NCBI RefSeq assembly: GCF_009696145.1
Contig: NZ_VUMO01000003.1
Coordinates: 62,001 to 126,000, forward strand
Source: Pseudoramibacter porci
GTDB taxonomy: Bacteria; Bacillota; Clostridia; Eubacteriales; Eubacteriaceae
DNA: 64,000 nt
Direction: 5' to 3'
How positions within the stretch are numbered: position 1 is the stretch's first letter; each line of letters starts with the position of its first letter. Positions 34,620-41,994 of the stretch are shown here, one piece after another. Under the pieces are notes generated by a model. It searched no databases. It was given only the letters and a program-made list of their open reading frames with translations, and had not been told where the DNA came from. Made by a program: the position numbers and the translations under genes.

Positions 34620-36785
34620 ATGGATTGGATTCATTCGGTGCGAGCCATTCAGCGGGCTCAGGGGAAAAATCAGCTGGTGATTTTCGTGGGCTCGGGGGTA
34701 TCGGCCAATTCGGGGCTGCCTACGTGGAAGCAGATGATCCGCCAGATCGCCGCGCGCCTGCCGGCGGATTTCAACAGCGACGCGCCCTTTAATCCCGAGG
34801 TCTACCTGCGCATCCCCGAATATCTCTACGAGCAGGACGACTCCCCCGGCCACGCCGCCTATTACCGGGCGATCACCGAAATTTTAAAGAGCGAGGCGCC
34901 GGCCAACCCCATCGACGAGCTGATTTTCGAGATCCGCCCCCACCACATCGTCACCACCAATGTCGACGATTTGCTGGAGCGCTCCGACTCCCTCAACACC
35001 CGGCTTTATGCCGTCGTCTCCCAGGACGCGGACCTGCTCTCGGTGTCTTCGGACCGGTATCTGATCAAAATGCACGGAGACATCAAGGACCCGAAGACCG
35101 TCGTCGTCAAGGAGAGCGATTACCTCGACTACGAGCAGAATCACCCACTTGTGGCCACCTTCATCCGCTCTCTGCTGATCAACCACACCTTTCTGTTCAT
35201 CGGCTACTCCCTCAACGACTACAATCTGAATTTGATTCTCAACTGGATCAATTTCTTCAGGAAGCAGCACCGGGTGGCCCGCCGGCCCCAGAACATCCTC
35301 GTCCAGACCAAGACGCCCTCGCCCTACGAGGTGCGCCGCCTGGCCAGCCGCAACCTCTCGGTGGTGGACCTCAACACCCTGCCCGAGGTGATCCTCCGCC
35401 GGGCGCCGATCCCGCCGTCGCTGACGGCCCCCTTCGGCCGACGGCTCTACGCCTACCTGCGCTGCGTCACCGACGACAGGCTGTTTCAGCACGTCCTCTC
35501 CCTGGCTGACACCTTGGACGAGCGGCTCACGCCCCTGCTCGCTTACGGGCGCATCGCGGCGGACGACTTGCTGGGGGCCTTCGATTTCGGTCCGACGGAG
35601 CTGGTGGACACGACCCTCATCCTCAAGGATCCGGAGATGTTCCGCCGGCTGATTCCGGTGTTTAAGGACCGGCGCGGCGTGGCTCCCGCCGCCTTCGCCA
35701 GGGCCGGCATCGATGCCCTCGCCTGCGCCGGGGAGCCACCCTTCGCCCTGCCGGACTGCCCGACCCGAACGCCCAAAGCAGCCGCCCTCCTCTGGGATTA
35801 CCTCGACAACCGCGCCCTCGACCTCCAGGACGATCTCGAGACCGCATCTCCTGCGGCGCAGATCGGCTACGGCCATCTCCTGGGCCACGACCCGGCGCCG
35901 GCTGTCGCCAAAGACGCCGAGACCTTCGACCCCGAGGACACCATCGCCTGGCTCCTCCACACCCTGCGGACCCACCTGGCCCAGGGGGAAAGCCGGGCCG
36001 CGCTCTCCCGGCTCCTTTCCGCCGAGTGGGTGGCCGCCCAGCCGGGGACGGCCTTTCTGCGCCAGCTCTTCCAGTCCACGGCGACCGACCAGTTCAAAAT
36101 GATGACCGACCGGGACCGCCTGGAGGACCAGCTGCGGGACGGCCGGGGCGACCCTCGGGTAATCCGCCGCATCGCCGGACGGCTTTCGGCCCGGGCCCGG
36201 GGCTATTGGTTTTACATCCGGGACAACCATCTGCCCTTCGAAGGCTCCGCCGACGCCCAGGCTTACCTCAAGTACGCCATTCAGGGGATGCTCTGCCTGG
36301 CGGGGGCGCCGAAGCTCGCCCGCCCCTGGGACGCGGTGGACCTGGACATCGTGACTAAATTCGCCAAGCCCCGGGAGCTTAAGCGCTGGCTTGTGCGCTA
36401 CCGCCCGGCGGTCATTCCCTTCGCCGACCCGAAGCGGCCAGTCGTCATTTTCGAGCACCTCTGCGCCAGCCTTCAAGCCTTCCGGGATCCGCGCTGGCTG
36501 GATCCGCTGGCCAACCTGGTGACGCTGATCGCGGTCAACCCCACAGACGAGGGCCTGTGGCGGCAGCTGGCGGCTGCAGGGCTGCCGGCGGTGCTCGCCG
36601 TGCTGATCCGCCATTCGGAACGGGCGGCCGGCATCTTCCCGACGGCGGCCCGGCTCATCACCGCCTGCGCCGGGGACGTCCCGGACCGGGGACGGTGGCT
36701 GGCCCTCTTGTCCCAGACGGCTTTCGAGAAGCGCCTGGGGCGGTTCCCCGAGTACCAATCGGTGATCGCGGCCCTCAGGGGCTGA
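34620..36785 (+). CDS. SIR2-domain protein, probable NADase defence effector
   Basis: A 721-residue protein with an N-terminal SIR2_2-type domain (about 1-260): NAD loop FVGSGVSANSGLPTW (22-36), TTNVDDLLE (112-120), catalytic-type histidine His152 in LIKMHGDI, and FIGYSLNDYNL near 195. Such domains in phage-defence proteins degrade NAD after infection. The remaining 460 residues are Leu/Arg/Ala-rich, probably helical, and match nothing I can name; they may sense the trigger. AAAGGAGG precedes the ATG, with a TATAAT element at 34584-34589. The gene is unaccompanied by other defence proteins, but a large structured RNA gene lies directly downstream. Confidence 0.82.
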   Translation: MDWIHSVRAIQRAQGKNQLVIFVGSGVSANSGLPTWKQMIRQIAARLPADFNSDAPFNPEVYLRIPEYLYEQDDSPGHAAYYRAITEILKSEAPANPIDELIFEIRPHHIVTTNVDDLLERSDSLNTRLYAVVSQDADLLSVSSDRYLIKMHGDIKDPKTVVVKESDYLDYEQNHPLVATFIRSLLINHTFLFIGYSLNDYNLNLILNWINFFRKQHRVARRPQNILVQTKTPSPYEVRRLASRNLSVVDLNTLPEVILRRAPIPPSLTAPFGRRLYAYLRCVTDDRLFQHVLSLADTLDERLTPLLAYGRIAADDLLGAFDFGPTELVDTTLILKDPEMFRRLIPVFKDRRGVAPAAFARAGIDALACAGEPPFALPDCPTRTPKAAALLWDYLDNRALDLQDDLETASPAAQIGYGHLLGHDPAPAVAKDAETFDPEDTIAWLLHTLRTHLAQGESRAALSRLLSAEWVAAQPGTAFLRQLFQSTATDQFKMMTDRDRLEDQLRDGRGDPRVIRRIAGRLSARARGYWFYIRDNHLPFEGSADAQAYLKYAIQGMLCLAGAPKLARPWDAVDLDIVTKFAKPRELKRWLVRYRPAVIPFADPKRPVVIFEHLCASLQAFRDPRWLDPLANLVTLIAVNPTDEGLWRQLAAAGLPAVLAVLIRHSERAAGIFPTAARLITACAGDVPDRGRWLALLSQTAFEKRLGRFPEYQSVIAALRG

Positions 36786-36865
36786 CATTTCCCGGGAAAT
36801 AATCGGCAGAACGCATAAACGCCTTAAGTTTAGCTTAAATTTTAGGGCGAATTGGCGCCGAGGTC

Positions 36866-36894
36866 TTGCGCTTCCGGTGTAAACGGTTTATAAT
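36866..36894 (+). promoter_or_regulatory. Promoter of the large structured RNA
   Basis: TTGCGC (36866-36871), 17 bases, TATAAT (36889-36894). The predicted start is about 36901, exactly where the 5' arm of the closing stem begins. Confidence 0.85.
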
Positions 36895-36900
36895 GCCCAT

Positions 36901-37346
36901 ATAAGGAAATTTCCTTTTCCAGATAGATACTTAATCGTTGTTGGTTCGGCAGAATTCGTATTCTCAATTAACTTCTTTTCCTAGTAAATGGTTCGATTGG
37001 ATATCGGCCATGATTTAAAAGACGTTCGGCGGAATTCGTATTCAGGCCGTTATGAAACGGCAGTGACGTATTTGTTTGGCAGAATTCGTATTCTAAAAAG
37101 ATTTTTCAAATGTGAAAAATCGCGTCCGTCGTCGGTTCGGTTGTATTCGTATTCAATTCGTATTCATAGTTAAGACTTAACTGAATCATGATGTACGTTG
37201 TCGGCTCGGCGGTATTCGTGTTCACAGGCGCATCCCTTTACCGCCTCTGGTAAAGGACGAAAACACAGTGCGCCGGATATTCCTTATATGTTAGATTGTA
37301 ATGTTTAGGCTCCCCTCGGATCGTGTGAGGGGAGCTGTTTTTTTTT
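36901..37346 (+). ncRNA. Large structured non-coding RNA, about 445 bases, class unknown
   Basis: A stand-alone RNA gene with its own promoter and terminator and no plausible reading frame. Its 5' end (ATAAGGAA from 36901) pairs with TTCCTTAT (37280-37287) as a closing stem. Inside are five copies of a core close to TTCGGCRGAATTCGTATTC, each followed by its own hairpin: 37047-37060 (CCGTT/AACGG), 37101-37120 (ATTTTTCA/TGAAAAAT), 37168-37182 (AGTTAAG/CTTAACT), and a two-tier stem 37227-37274 (GGCGCA/TGCGCC around CCTTTACC/GGTAAAGG). The hairpin after the first core is weaker. I see no RNase P, tmRNA, SRP, 6S or riboswitch signature. A link to the SIR2 gene upstream is possible but unproven. 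Confidence 0.75.
36945..37223 (+). repeat. Five interspersed 19-base cores within the RNA
   Basis: Copies at 36945-36963, 37025-37043, 37075-37093, 37136-37154 (plus a partial AATTCGTATTC copy at 37155-37165) and 37205-37223. The first three differ by one base at most in each position; the fourth and fifth change GAATTC to GTATTC. Spacing is 80, 50, 61 and 69 bases, so this is not a tandem or CRISPR array. Copies 1, 4 and 5 are preceded by a GTYGTYGG extension. Confidence 0.9.
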
Positions 37347-37347
37347 G
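37308..37347 (+). terminator. Terminator of the large structured RNA
   Basis: GCTCCCCTC (37309-37317) pairs with GAGGGGAGC (37327-37335), then a run of nine T. Confidence 0.93.
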
Positions 37348-37380
37348 CGTTATTTTATCTTTTTTTGGCGAAAGTCTCGC

Positions 37381-37410
37381 TTGTCCCCGATGATGAAATC
37401 GTGCTACAAT
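37381..37410 (+). promoter_or_regulatory. Promoter of mtnK
   Basis: TTGTCC (37381-37386), 18 bases, TACAAT (37405-37410), 45 bases before the start codon and after the RNA terminator. Confidence 0.7.
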
Positions 37411-37454
37411 AAAGCTGATATATTATCGGCAATAACGTATTGAGGGGGGATTGT

Positions 37455-38711
37455 ATGGATTATCAGGAAATCACAAAGGACACGGCGGCGGCTTACATCC
37501 AGAACGAGACGAATTTGTTCCCGAAGGATGCGACGCTTTCCGTCTACGAAATCGGCAGCGACGCGGCCAAGGTCGGCGCCGTCGGCGACGGTTTCGTCAA
37601 TTACCTGTTCCGGGTGACGGACACCCGCACCGGCGGCTCGGTGATCCTCAAGCAGGCCCGGCCCTACGCCCGCACCTTTGAGAGTGCCACGCCCTACGTC
37701 CCCGAACGCAACACCCTCGAAGCGCGCCTCATGCTGATCAAGTCGGCGATCACCCCCGAATACATCCCCGAGATTTACCTGATCGACGCCCCCCACCACC
37801 TTTACGTCTGCGAGGACTGCGGGGACTTGAAGATCTGGCGGTTCGAGATGATGGCCGGCAAAATTTACCCGAAGATCCCGGCGATGGTCGGGGAGCTGGT
37901 GGCCAAGGATAATTTCTACACCTCGGAGCTCTACCTCGAGCCGGAAACCCACCAGAAGCTGGCGGCGGCCTTCGCCAACCCGGTGATGCGCAACCTCTTT
38001 GAGAACATTCTTTTCCTGCCCAAGGCTGAAGGTCCCGACGACGCGACCTACCCGGAACGCCAGGCCCTGGCCCGGGCGGTGTGGGCGGATCACGCCTTTT
38101 GCACCGAAATGCTCAAGCTGCGCCACACTTACATGGCCAAGTCCGAGTGCCTGATCCACTCCGACCTGCACACCTCGAATTTGATGGTAAACGCCGACCG
38201 CATGAAGACCATCGACATGGAATACGCCTTCATGGGCGCCTGCTCTGCGGATTCCGGGTATTTGATCGGCAATTTGATTTACCAGTACGTCCGCTGGTTT
38301 TTCTGCCCCCAAGCGGGGGACCACACCCCGGCGGAAATGCGCGCCTACGCCCTTTACGCGATCCGGATGTTCCTCGAGTCCTACATCGCGGTGTTCAAGG
38401 GCTGCTGGCAGGAAGATGTGCGGGAGATGTACCGCGGTTTTGACGATTACTGTGATTTTCTCCTTGACCGGTATTTCCACGAGACCATCGGCTTCGCCGG
38501 AGCCCAGCTCATCAGCCGGGTCGGCCGGGGTACACGCACCCCGGACATCGACACCATCCCCGACCCTGCCGACCAGCTCGCGGCCTGCCAGATGCTTTTC
38601 GTCCTGGCCAAGACCTTGGTCATGGACCGGGAGGGCATCGCCACCGTCGGCGATTTCGTCGACACCATCGCCAAAGTCAGCGAACAGGCCCGAAAGGCCA
38701 TCGGGCGATGA
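37455..38711 (+). CDS. mtnK: S-methyl-5-thioribose kinase
   Basis: Phosphorylates methylthioribose in the methionine salvage pathway. It has 418 residues, about the normal MtnK length. The ATG at 37455 has GAGGGGGG upstream. Kinase-like (APH fold) motifs: VGDGFVNYLFRVTD near 44, the catalytic LIHSDLHTSNLMV near 234, and MKTIDMEYAFMG near 250. The usual partner isomerase mtnA is not in the window. The gene has its own promoter and terminator and lies just after the structured RNA gene. Confidence 0.93.
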   Translation: MDYQEITKDTAAAYIQNETNLFPKDATLSVYEIGSDAAKVGAVGDGFVNYLFRVTDTRTGGSVILKQARPYARTFESATPYVPERNTLEARLMLIKSAITPEYIPEIYLIDAPHHLYVCEDCGDLKIWRFEMMAGKIYPKIPAMVGELVAKDNFYTSELYLEPETHQKLAAAFANPVMRNLFENILFLPKAEGPDDATYPERQALARAVWADHAFCTEMLKLRHTYMAKSECLIHSDLHTSNLMVNADRMKTIDMEYAFMGACSADSGYLIGNLIYQYVRWFFCPQAGDHTPAEMRAYALYAIRMFLESYIAVFKGCWQEDVREMYRGFDDYCDFLLDRYFHETIGFAGAQLISRVGRGTRTPDIDTIPDPADQLAACQMLFVLAKTLVMDREGIATVGDFVDTIAKVSEQARKAIGR

Positions 38712-38729
38712 GGCGCCCCCAAAAGCAAA

Positions 38730-38764
38730 CAAGACCCAAGCGATAAGCTTGGGTCTTTTTTTGT
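38730..38764 (+). terminator. Terminator of mtnK
   Basis: AAGACCCAAGC (38731-38741) pairs with GCTTGGGTCTT (38747-38757), followed by a T run. Confidence 0.93.
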
Positions 38765-38791
38765 GGGCTTTAGCCCCAGGCGCCCCGGCAC

Positions 38792-39676
38792 CTAATGCGC
38801 GAGGGGAAGCAGCGCCCGCCAGGTGTGCGGTCCGACGATGCCGTCGGCTGCGAGACCGTGAGCGGCCTGAAAGGCCTTCACTGCGGCCTCGGTTGCTGGG
38901 CCGAAGATGCCGTCCGCCCGAACCCCGAGCGCCTGCTGCACCAGTCGGGTGATTTGCCCGCGACTGTTGCGGGTCAGCACCGGACAGATCGCGCGCGTTT
39001 TCGGGCCGGGGATGCCGTCGACTTGAAGCCCCGCGCCGTACTGGGCGTTGAGCTCCCGCTGAAGGGCTTTGACCCAGGCGGCCCCGGTGGGCTTCGCCTG
39101 GGTGTGGGGCGCGGCGATTTTCCCGCCGGAGGCGTAGCGCATCCAGGCGTCCTTGCCGCCGTAAAAGACGTTGCGGTCGATTTTCGTCCCGGAGTACTGC
39201 CACATCGCGATGAACGGCCAGCCGACGTGAGCCGGCGGGTGGGTCGAATATTTCGCGTCCCAAAGGCCGTAGTCCCGCCCCGCGAGCTTGGCGTACCGCG
39301 CGGTCTGGGAATCGGAGCAGTAAAATAGCGGGCGCACGCCGGTGAGCGCCGTCACCCGGTCGAGCCAGGCGAGGGCCGTGTCCGGCCCGTAGGCCAGCGC
39401 CCGGCCTTCCCAGTCCAGGGCGAGGACAGCCCGCCCGAGGTAGGGCCGGACCAGCCGGACGAAGAAATCCGCCTCGTCGGCCATCCGGTTGTGCTCCGGC
39501 CTGGCGTAGTGGTAAAAGCCGATGAGCCGGCCGGCGCTAAGCGCCCCTTTGGCGTGGCGCTCCCGCAGCGGGTCGGCGAAAGTGCGCCCTTCCGAGGCCT
39601 TGATCATATAAAAAGACTGCAAATAATAATTGACGGCCAGATTGTGGTTGGAAATGTCAATGCCGTACAGGGCCAC
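38792..39676 (-). CDS. GH25 muramidase (phage-type endolysin) with peptidoglycan-binding domain
   Basis: Lysozyme of 294 residues that cleaves peptidoglycan. The start is a GTG at 39676 behind a perfect AAAGGAGGT; a longer frame to an ATG upstream has no ribosome site. GH25 domain about 1-185: LYGIDISNHN at the start, FYMIKASEG, LIGFYHYARP, and the catalytic-region LALDWEG. The C-terminal part (about 205-294) has two peptidoglycan-binding units, ending in ADGIVGPHTWRALL. There is no signal peptide, so release depends on the neighbouring holin, as in phages. It is the last gene of the sigma-holin-endolysin cassette. Confidence 0.92.
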   Translation of the reverse strand: MALYGIDISNHNLAVNYYLQSFYMIKASEGRTFADPLRERHAKGALSAGRLIGFYHYARPEHNRMADEADFFVRLVRPYLGRAVLALDWEGRALAYGPDTALAWLDRVTALTGVRPLFYCSDSQTARYAKLAGRDYGLWDAKYSTHPPAHVGWPFIAMWQYSGTKIDRNVFYGGKDAWMRYASGGKIAAPHTQAKPTGAAWVKALQRELNAQYGAGLQVDGIPGPKTRAICPVLTRNSRGQITRLVQQALGVRADGIFGPATEAAVKAFQAAHGLAADGIVGPHTWRALLPLAH

Positions 39677-39794
39677 GGCGACCTCCTTTCTGATAAATTC
39701 TCTTCCGTATTCATATGGGGCAATTCGTTTCATAATTTTATTTTTTAAATGCGCTGTGCGCCTTTCTTTTCATTTCTTCTTATTTTCTTTCATT

Positions 39795-40013
39795 CTACCC
39801 GGGCGGATTGTTCAGCTCCGGCAGCCCGACCAAAGCCGTGATCAGCGAAAGGACGGCCGCGAGGGCCGCCGCCGAAAGGGCCGGCCGCCACGGGGCATCG
39901 GTGATCCCGGAGGCGGTCATCATCGCCGCCGCAAAGGTCTGGGCGAAGGTCCGCGCCGCCCGCCTGCCCGCCGCCAAAAGCCACGGGCGCGCCTGTTTAA
40001 GCGCCGCCTTCAT
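39795..40013 (-). CDS. Phage holin, r1t-like
   Basis: Small membrane protein of 72 residues. The segment RRAARTFAQTFAAAMMTASG followed by a second helix SAAALAAVLSLITALVGLPEL resembles the phage r1t holin family. Holins open the membrane so that the endolysin reaches the wall. It overlaps the upstream gene by 17 bases and precedes the GH25 endolysin gene by about 120 bases. Confidence 0.75.
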   Translation of the reverse strand: MKAALKQARPWLLAAGRRAARTFAQTFAAAMMTASGITDAPWRPALSAAALAAVLSLITALVGLPELNNPPG

Positions 40014-40407
40014 CGCCGTCCCCTTCCTTTCTGCCGAGATCGTGCACCGGCAGAGTCAGCGCCCGGCGGTACAGCGCAGCCGCCGCGGAATTGCCGCCCA
40101 TTTTGTGGTAGACGTCGAAGAGATGGTGGAGGTTGGTGATCTCTCCGGTGGTCGTCCAGCCCCGGGACAGAGCCGCCGTGCAGGCGTTGAAGAGTCTGTC
40201 GTGGAGGAGGGTGACACAGGCCAGCTCTGTCAGGTCCAGGCGTTTATCGATGTGGGACAGCGTCGATGCCGCCCGCCCCGCTCTGATTTTCCGGGTTTTC
40301 ACCTTGGCGGCGATGAAGCCGCGCACCGGCGGGACCGAAAGAGACAGCGCCGTCAAGACCAGAACCGCCGCCGAGAGGACGGCGGCGGCCCGTTCAAGCC
40401 CGGCCAA
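39997..40407 (-). CDS. Small phage-type membrane protein
   Basis: Protein of 136 residues with one N-terminal hydrophobic segment (about 6-26). Its ITNLHHLFDVYHKMGGNSAA segment resembles small proteins found beside holins in Clostridia prophages. The best start seems to be TTG at 40407, just after the DUF2922 stop, without a clear ribosome site; translational coupling is likely. Function unknown; it may assist lysis or membrane assembly. Confidence 0.6.
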   Translation of the reverse strand: MAGLERAAAVLSAAVLVLTALSLSVPPVRGFIAAKVKTRKIRAGRAASTLSHIDKRLDLTELACVTLLHDRLFNACTAALSRGWTTTGEITNLHHLFDVYHKMGGNSAAAALYRRALTLPVHDLGRKEGDGDEGGA

Positions 40408-40411
40408 GGGG

Positions 40412-40636
40412 TCAGGCCAGGGCGACGTCGGTCTTGTCGGTGGTGATGCGCTGGGCGGAGGCGACGCTCACCACTGCGTCGGCGCCGATCCCGAGGGCCC
40501 CGGCGGCCACCATGTTGTCGAGCTGGGTCTTGACCTCGCTGTCTAAGAGGCTGTCCTTGAAGTCGCCGATGGTTAAGCCCATGACGTCGCCCGATGCCAA
40601 ATTAAATTTTACGTTAAGTTCCTTCGTTACTGCCAT
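40412..40636 (-). CDS. DUF2922 protein
   Basis: Protein of 74 residues beginning MAVTKELNVKFNLASGDV, with LLDSEVKTQLDNMVAAGAL, typical of DUF2922. Function is unknown. In Firmicutes it normally accompanies DUF1659 proteins, as here. AAAGGAG precedes the start. It shares the MAVTK start with its neighbour. Confidence 0.8.
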   Translation of the reverse strand: MAVTKELNVKFNLASGDVMGLTIGDFKDSLLDSEVKTQLDNMVAAGALGIGADAVVSVASAQRITTDKTDVALA

Positions 40637-40702
40637 TGTGTTTCTCCTTTTCTTCGTGCTTTAAATTATTCTGATTTTCCTTCGGATCGTTTCCGTCCCG
40701 CT

Positions 40703-40924
40703 TCACGCGCTGACCAGCTGTTCTGTGGTCACGATGTAAGCGGATTCCATCGCGATTTCAGTCAGGCCGTCGTAAACGTTGGCCAGATTGAAAATCTGTT
40801 CCGGCGTCGCCGCGGTTAAAATTTTGCTGACATCGCGGTTGACGGTTTTGGTACCGCCGTCATCCAAGTCCTTGATGTTGCGCATTCTCAGGGTCTGTCC
40901 GGTTAATTTCTTTGTTACTGCCAT
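40703..40924 (-). CDS. DUF1659 protein
   Basis: Protein of 73 residues starting at the ATG at 40924, seven bases after AAAGGAG; two extra codons upstream are unlikely. TLRMRN, KTVNRDVSKIL and QIFNLANVYDGL fit DUF1659. Function unknown; such genes pair with DUF2922 and often lie near phage-like sigma factors, holins and lysins. Confidence 0.8.
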   Translation of the reverse strand: MAVTKKLTGQTLRMRNIKDLDDGGTKTVNRDVSKILTAATPEQIFNLANVYDGLTEIAMESAYIVTTEQLVSA

Positions 40925-41071
40925 ATTCATTCTCCTTTTGTTTCAAATTCATTTCATTGTTTGCACTTTAGCCTGAGGGTTTTCACCCCGACCTGTGCTT
41001 CGGGTGCGCACCGCAATTCATTGAGACACTTATATAATGCGCAAAATCGGCAATTTGGGGGACAAAAATTT

Positions 41072-41665
41072 TCAAATTTTTTTAAATTTTTTTCGAAGCT
41101 TCTGCATCGCACGCTTTTTAGCGGTTTTTACGGTTTCGGGAGCGATGCCCCGCGCCTTGGCAATGGCCTTTCTGCTCATCCCCTTGCCGAAGGCGCAGGT
41201 GATAATGGCCCGCTCCAGCTCAGAGAGCTCGGGGATGGCGGCGGCGATCTGGCCGATGACGCGCTTCTGTTCGGCCGCGCGCTCGGCCTGGGCGACGTTG
41301 TCGGCTGCGCTGCCGTGGTAGTCCTCAAAGGGGACGGTCTCGGCCGAAAACCGGCGCCACCGCGCCCGGTATCGGCCGGTGAGGCTGCGCTTCAAATACA
41401 CCGTGAAGCTGACGCCGCGGCCGGGGTCGAAGGCCCGGACCGCCTCGAGGGTCCAGAGGACGCCATCGGCCCGGGCATCCTCGTAATCGGGAAAGGGCGC
41501 CGCCAGCTTGACGATCAGCGGCTTAAAGGCCACGATCAGCGCCGCCTCGCAGGCGCGCTCCCCGGCGGCGGCGCGAACCGCCAGGGTCTCAATTTCGCCC
41601 CAGGGGCTTGGCCCCGCGGCAGGTTGTACAAAATTTCTCGCGTTCTGGTTCATCTGCATCTCCAC
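41072..41665 (-). CDS. Sigma-70-like factor
   Basis: Protein of 197 residues with a region 2-like segment (VLWTLEAVRAFDPGRGVSFT, then VYLKRSL) and a C-terminal region 4 helix-turn-helix (ELSELERAIITCAFGKGMSR, then KAIAKARGIAPETVKTAKK), ending in a lysine-rich tail. It starts at GTG 41665 or ATG 41659, both with imperfect spacing to AAGGAG. As first gene of the holin-endolysin cassette it may switch that cassette on, as UviA/TcdR-type factors do for toxin or bacteriocin release. That function is inference from context. Confidence 0.8.
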   Translation of the reverse strand: MEMQMNQNARNFVQPAAGPSPWGEIETLAVRAAAGERACEAALIVAFKPLIVKLAAPFPDYEDARADGVLWTLEAVRAFDPGRGVSFTVYLKRSLTGRYRARWRRFSAETVPFEDYHGSAADNVAQAERAAEQKRVIGQIAAAIPELSELERAIITCAFGKGMSRKAIAKARGIAPETVKTAKKRAMQKLRKKFKKI

Positions 41666-41750
41666 TATTCTCCTTTATTTCGTGTGCAGCGGCGCGGCAC
41701 TGGCTATCGAACGGGAAATAGTCCAGGCCGGTCTTGACGGGTCGTGCCAG
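41589..41750 (-). pseudogene. Remnant of a DUF4373/Lin1244-type phage replication protein
   Basis: Read on the minus strand from 41750, a frame gives LARPVKTGLDYFPFD before drifting into unrelated sequence and stopping at 41589. The N-termini of DUF4373 phage proteins read MARPxKxGLDYFPxD. The start codon is CTG here, and the rest of the domain is gone. The fragment overlaps the sigma-factor start in another frame. Confidence 0.45.
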
Positions 41751-41919
41751 GGTGTGGCCGCCTTCGCGTAAATTGTCTCTGCGGTGGACCCGTCTGTAAA
41801 CATTTTCTAGTTTATGCCTTTTCTTAGTTGAACGTAAGTGTATATTTTTGTTATCGGAGTCTTCGGCGGCACGTGATATTGAAAGCTCTTGATTTTATGC
41901 TGTTTTTGTTGGCTCAAAA

Positions 41920-41952
41920 TAAAAAAATCTCCCCGATTTGGAGAGATTTTGT
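41920..41952 (-). terminator. Terminator of the 42 kb SDR gene
   Basis: AAATCTCC with GGAGAGATTT stem, one mismatch, and seven T on the minus strand. Between this and the sigma-factor gene (41751-41919) is a possible minus-strand promoter, TTTACA-17-GACAAT, near 41773-41801. Confidence 0.6.
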
Positions 41953-41994
41953 GAAATTCAAAGGTAAATTTTTGTCATTAATTCTGCACGGTGG

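Noticed and set aside
34884-36788. 634-residue open frame opposite the SIR2 gene
   Set aside because: Shadow of a real gene with clear SIR2 motifs on the plus strand; its composition is low-complexity Gly/Arg/Glu.
36988-37173. 61-residue ORF inside the structured RNA
   Set aside because: It is built from the RNA repeat cores, has no ribosome site, and would disrupt the reading of a clear RNA gene.
36945-37223. CRISPR array or type III toxin-antitoxin RNA
   Set aside because: Repeats are irregularly spaced (50-80 bases), intervals form hairpins, and neither Cas nor ToxN-like genes are present.
36901-37346. RNase P RNA, tmRNA, SRP RNA or 6S RNA
   Set aside because: No conserved P4 or CR motifs, no CCA-ended tRNA-like part, no SRP Alu or tetraloop signature, and the wrong overall architecture for 6S.
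37404-39263. 619-residue open frame across mtnK and the endolysin
   Set aside because: It runs antisense to mtnK and its terminator and out of frame with the endolysin gene.
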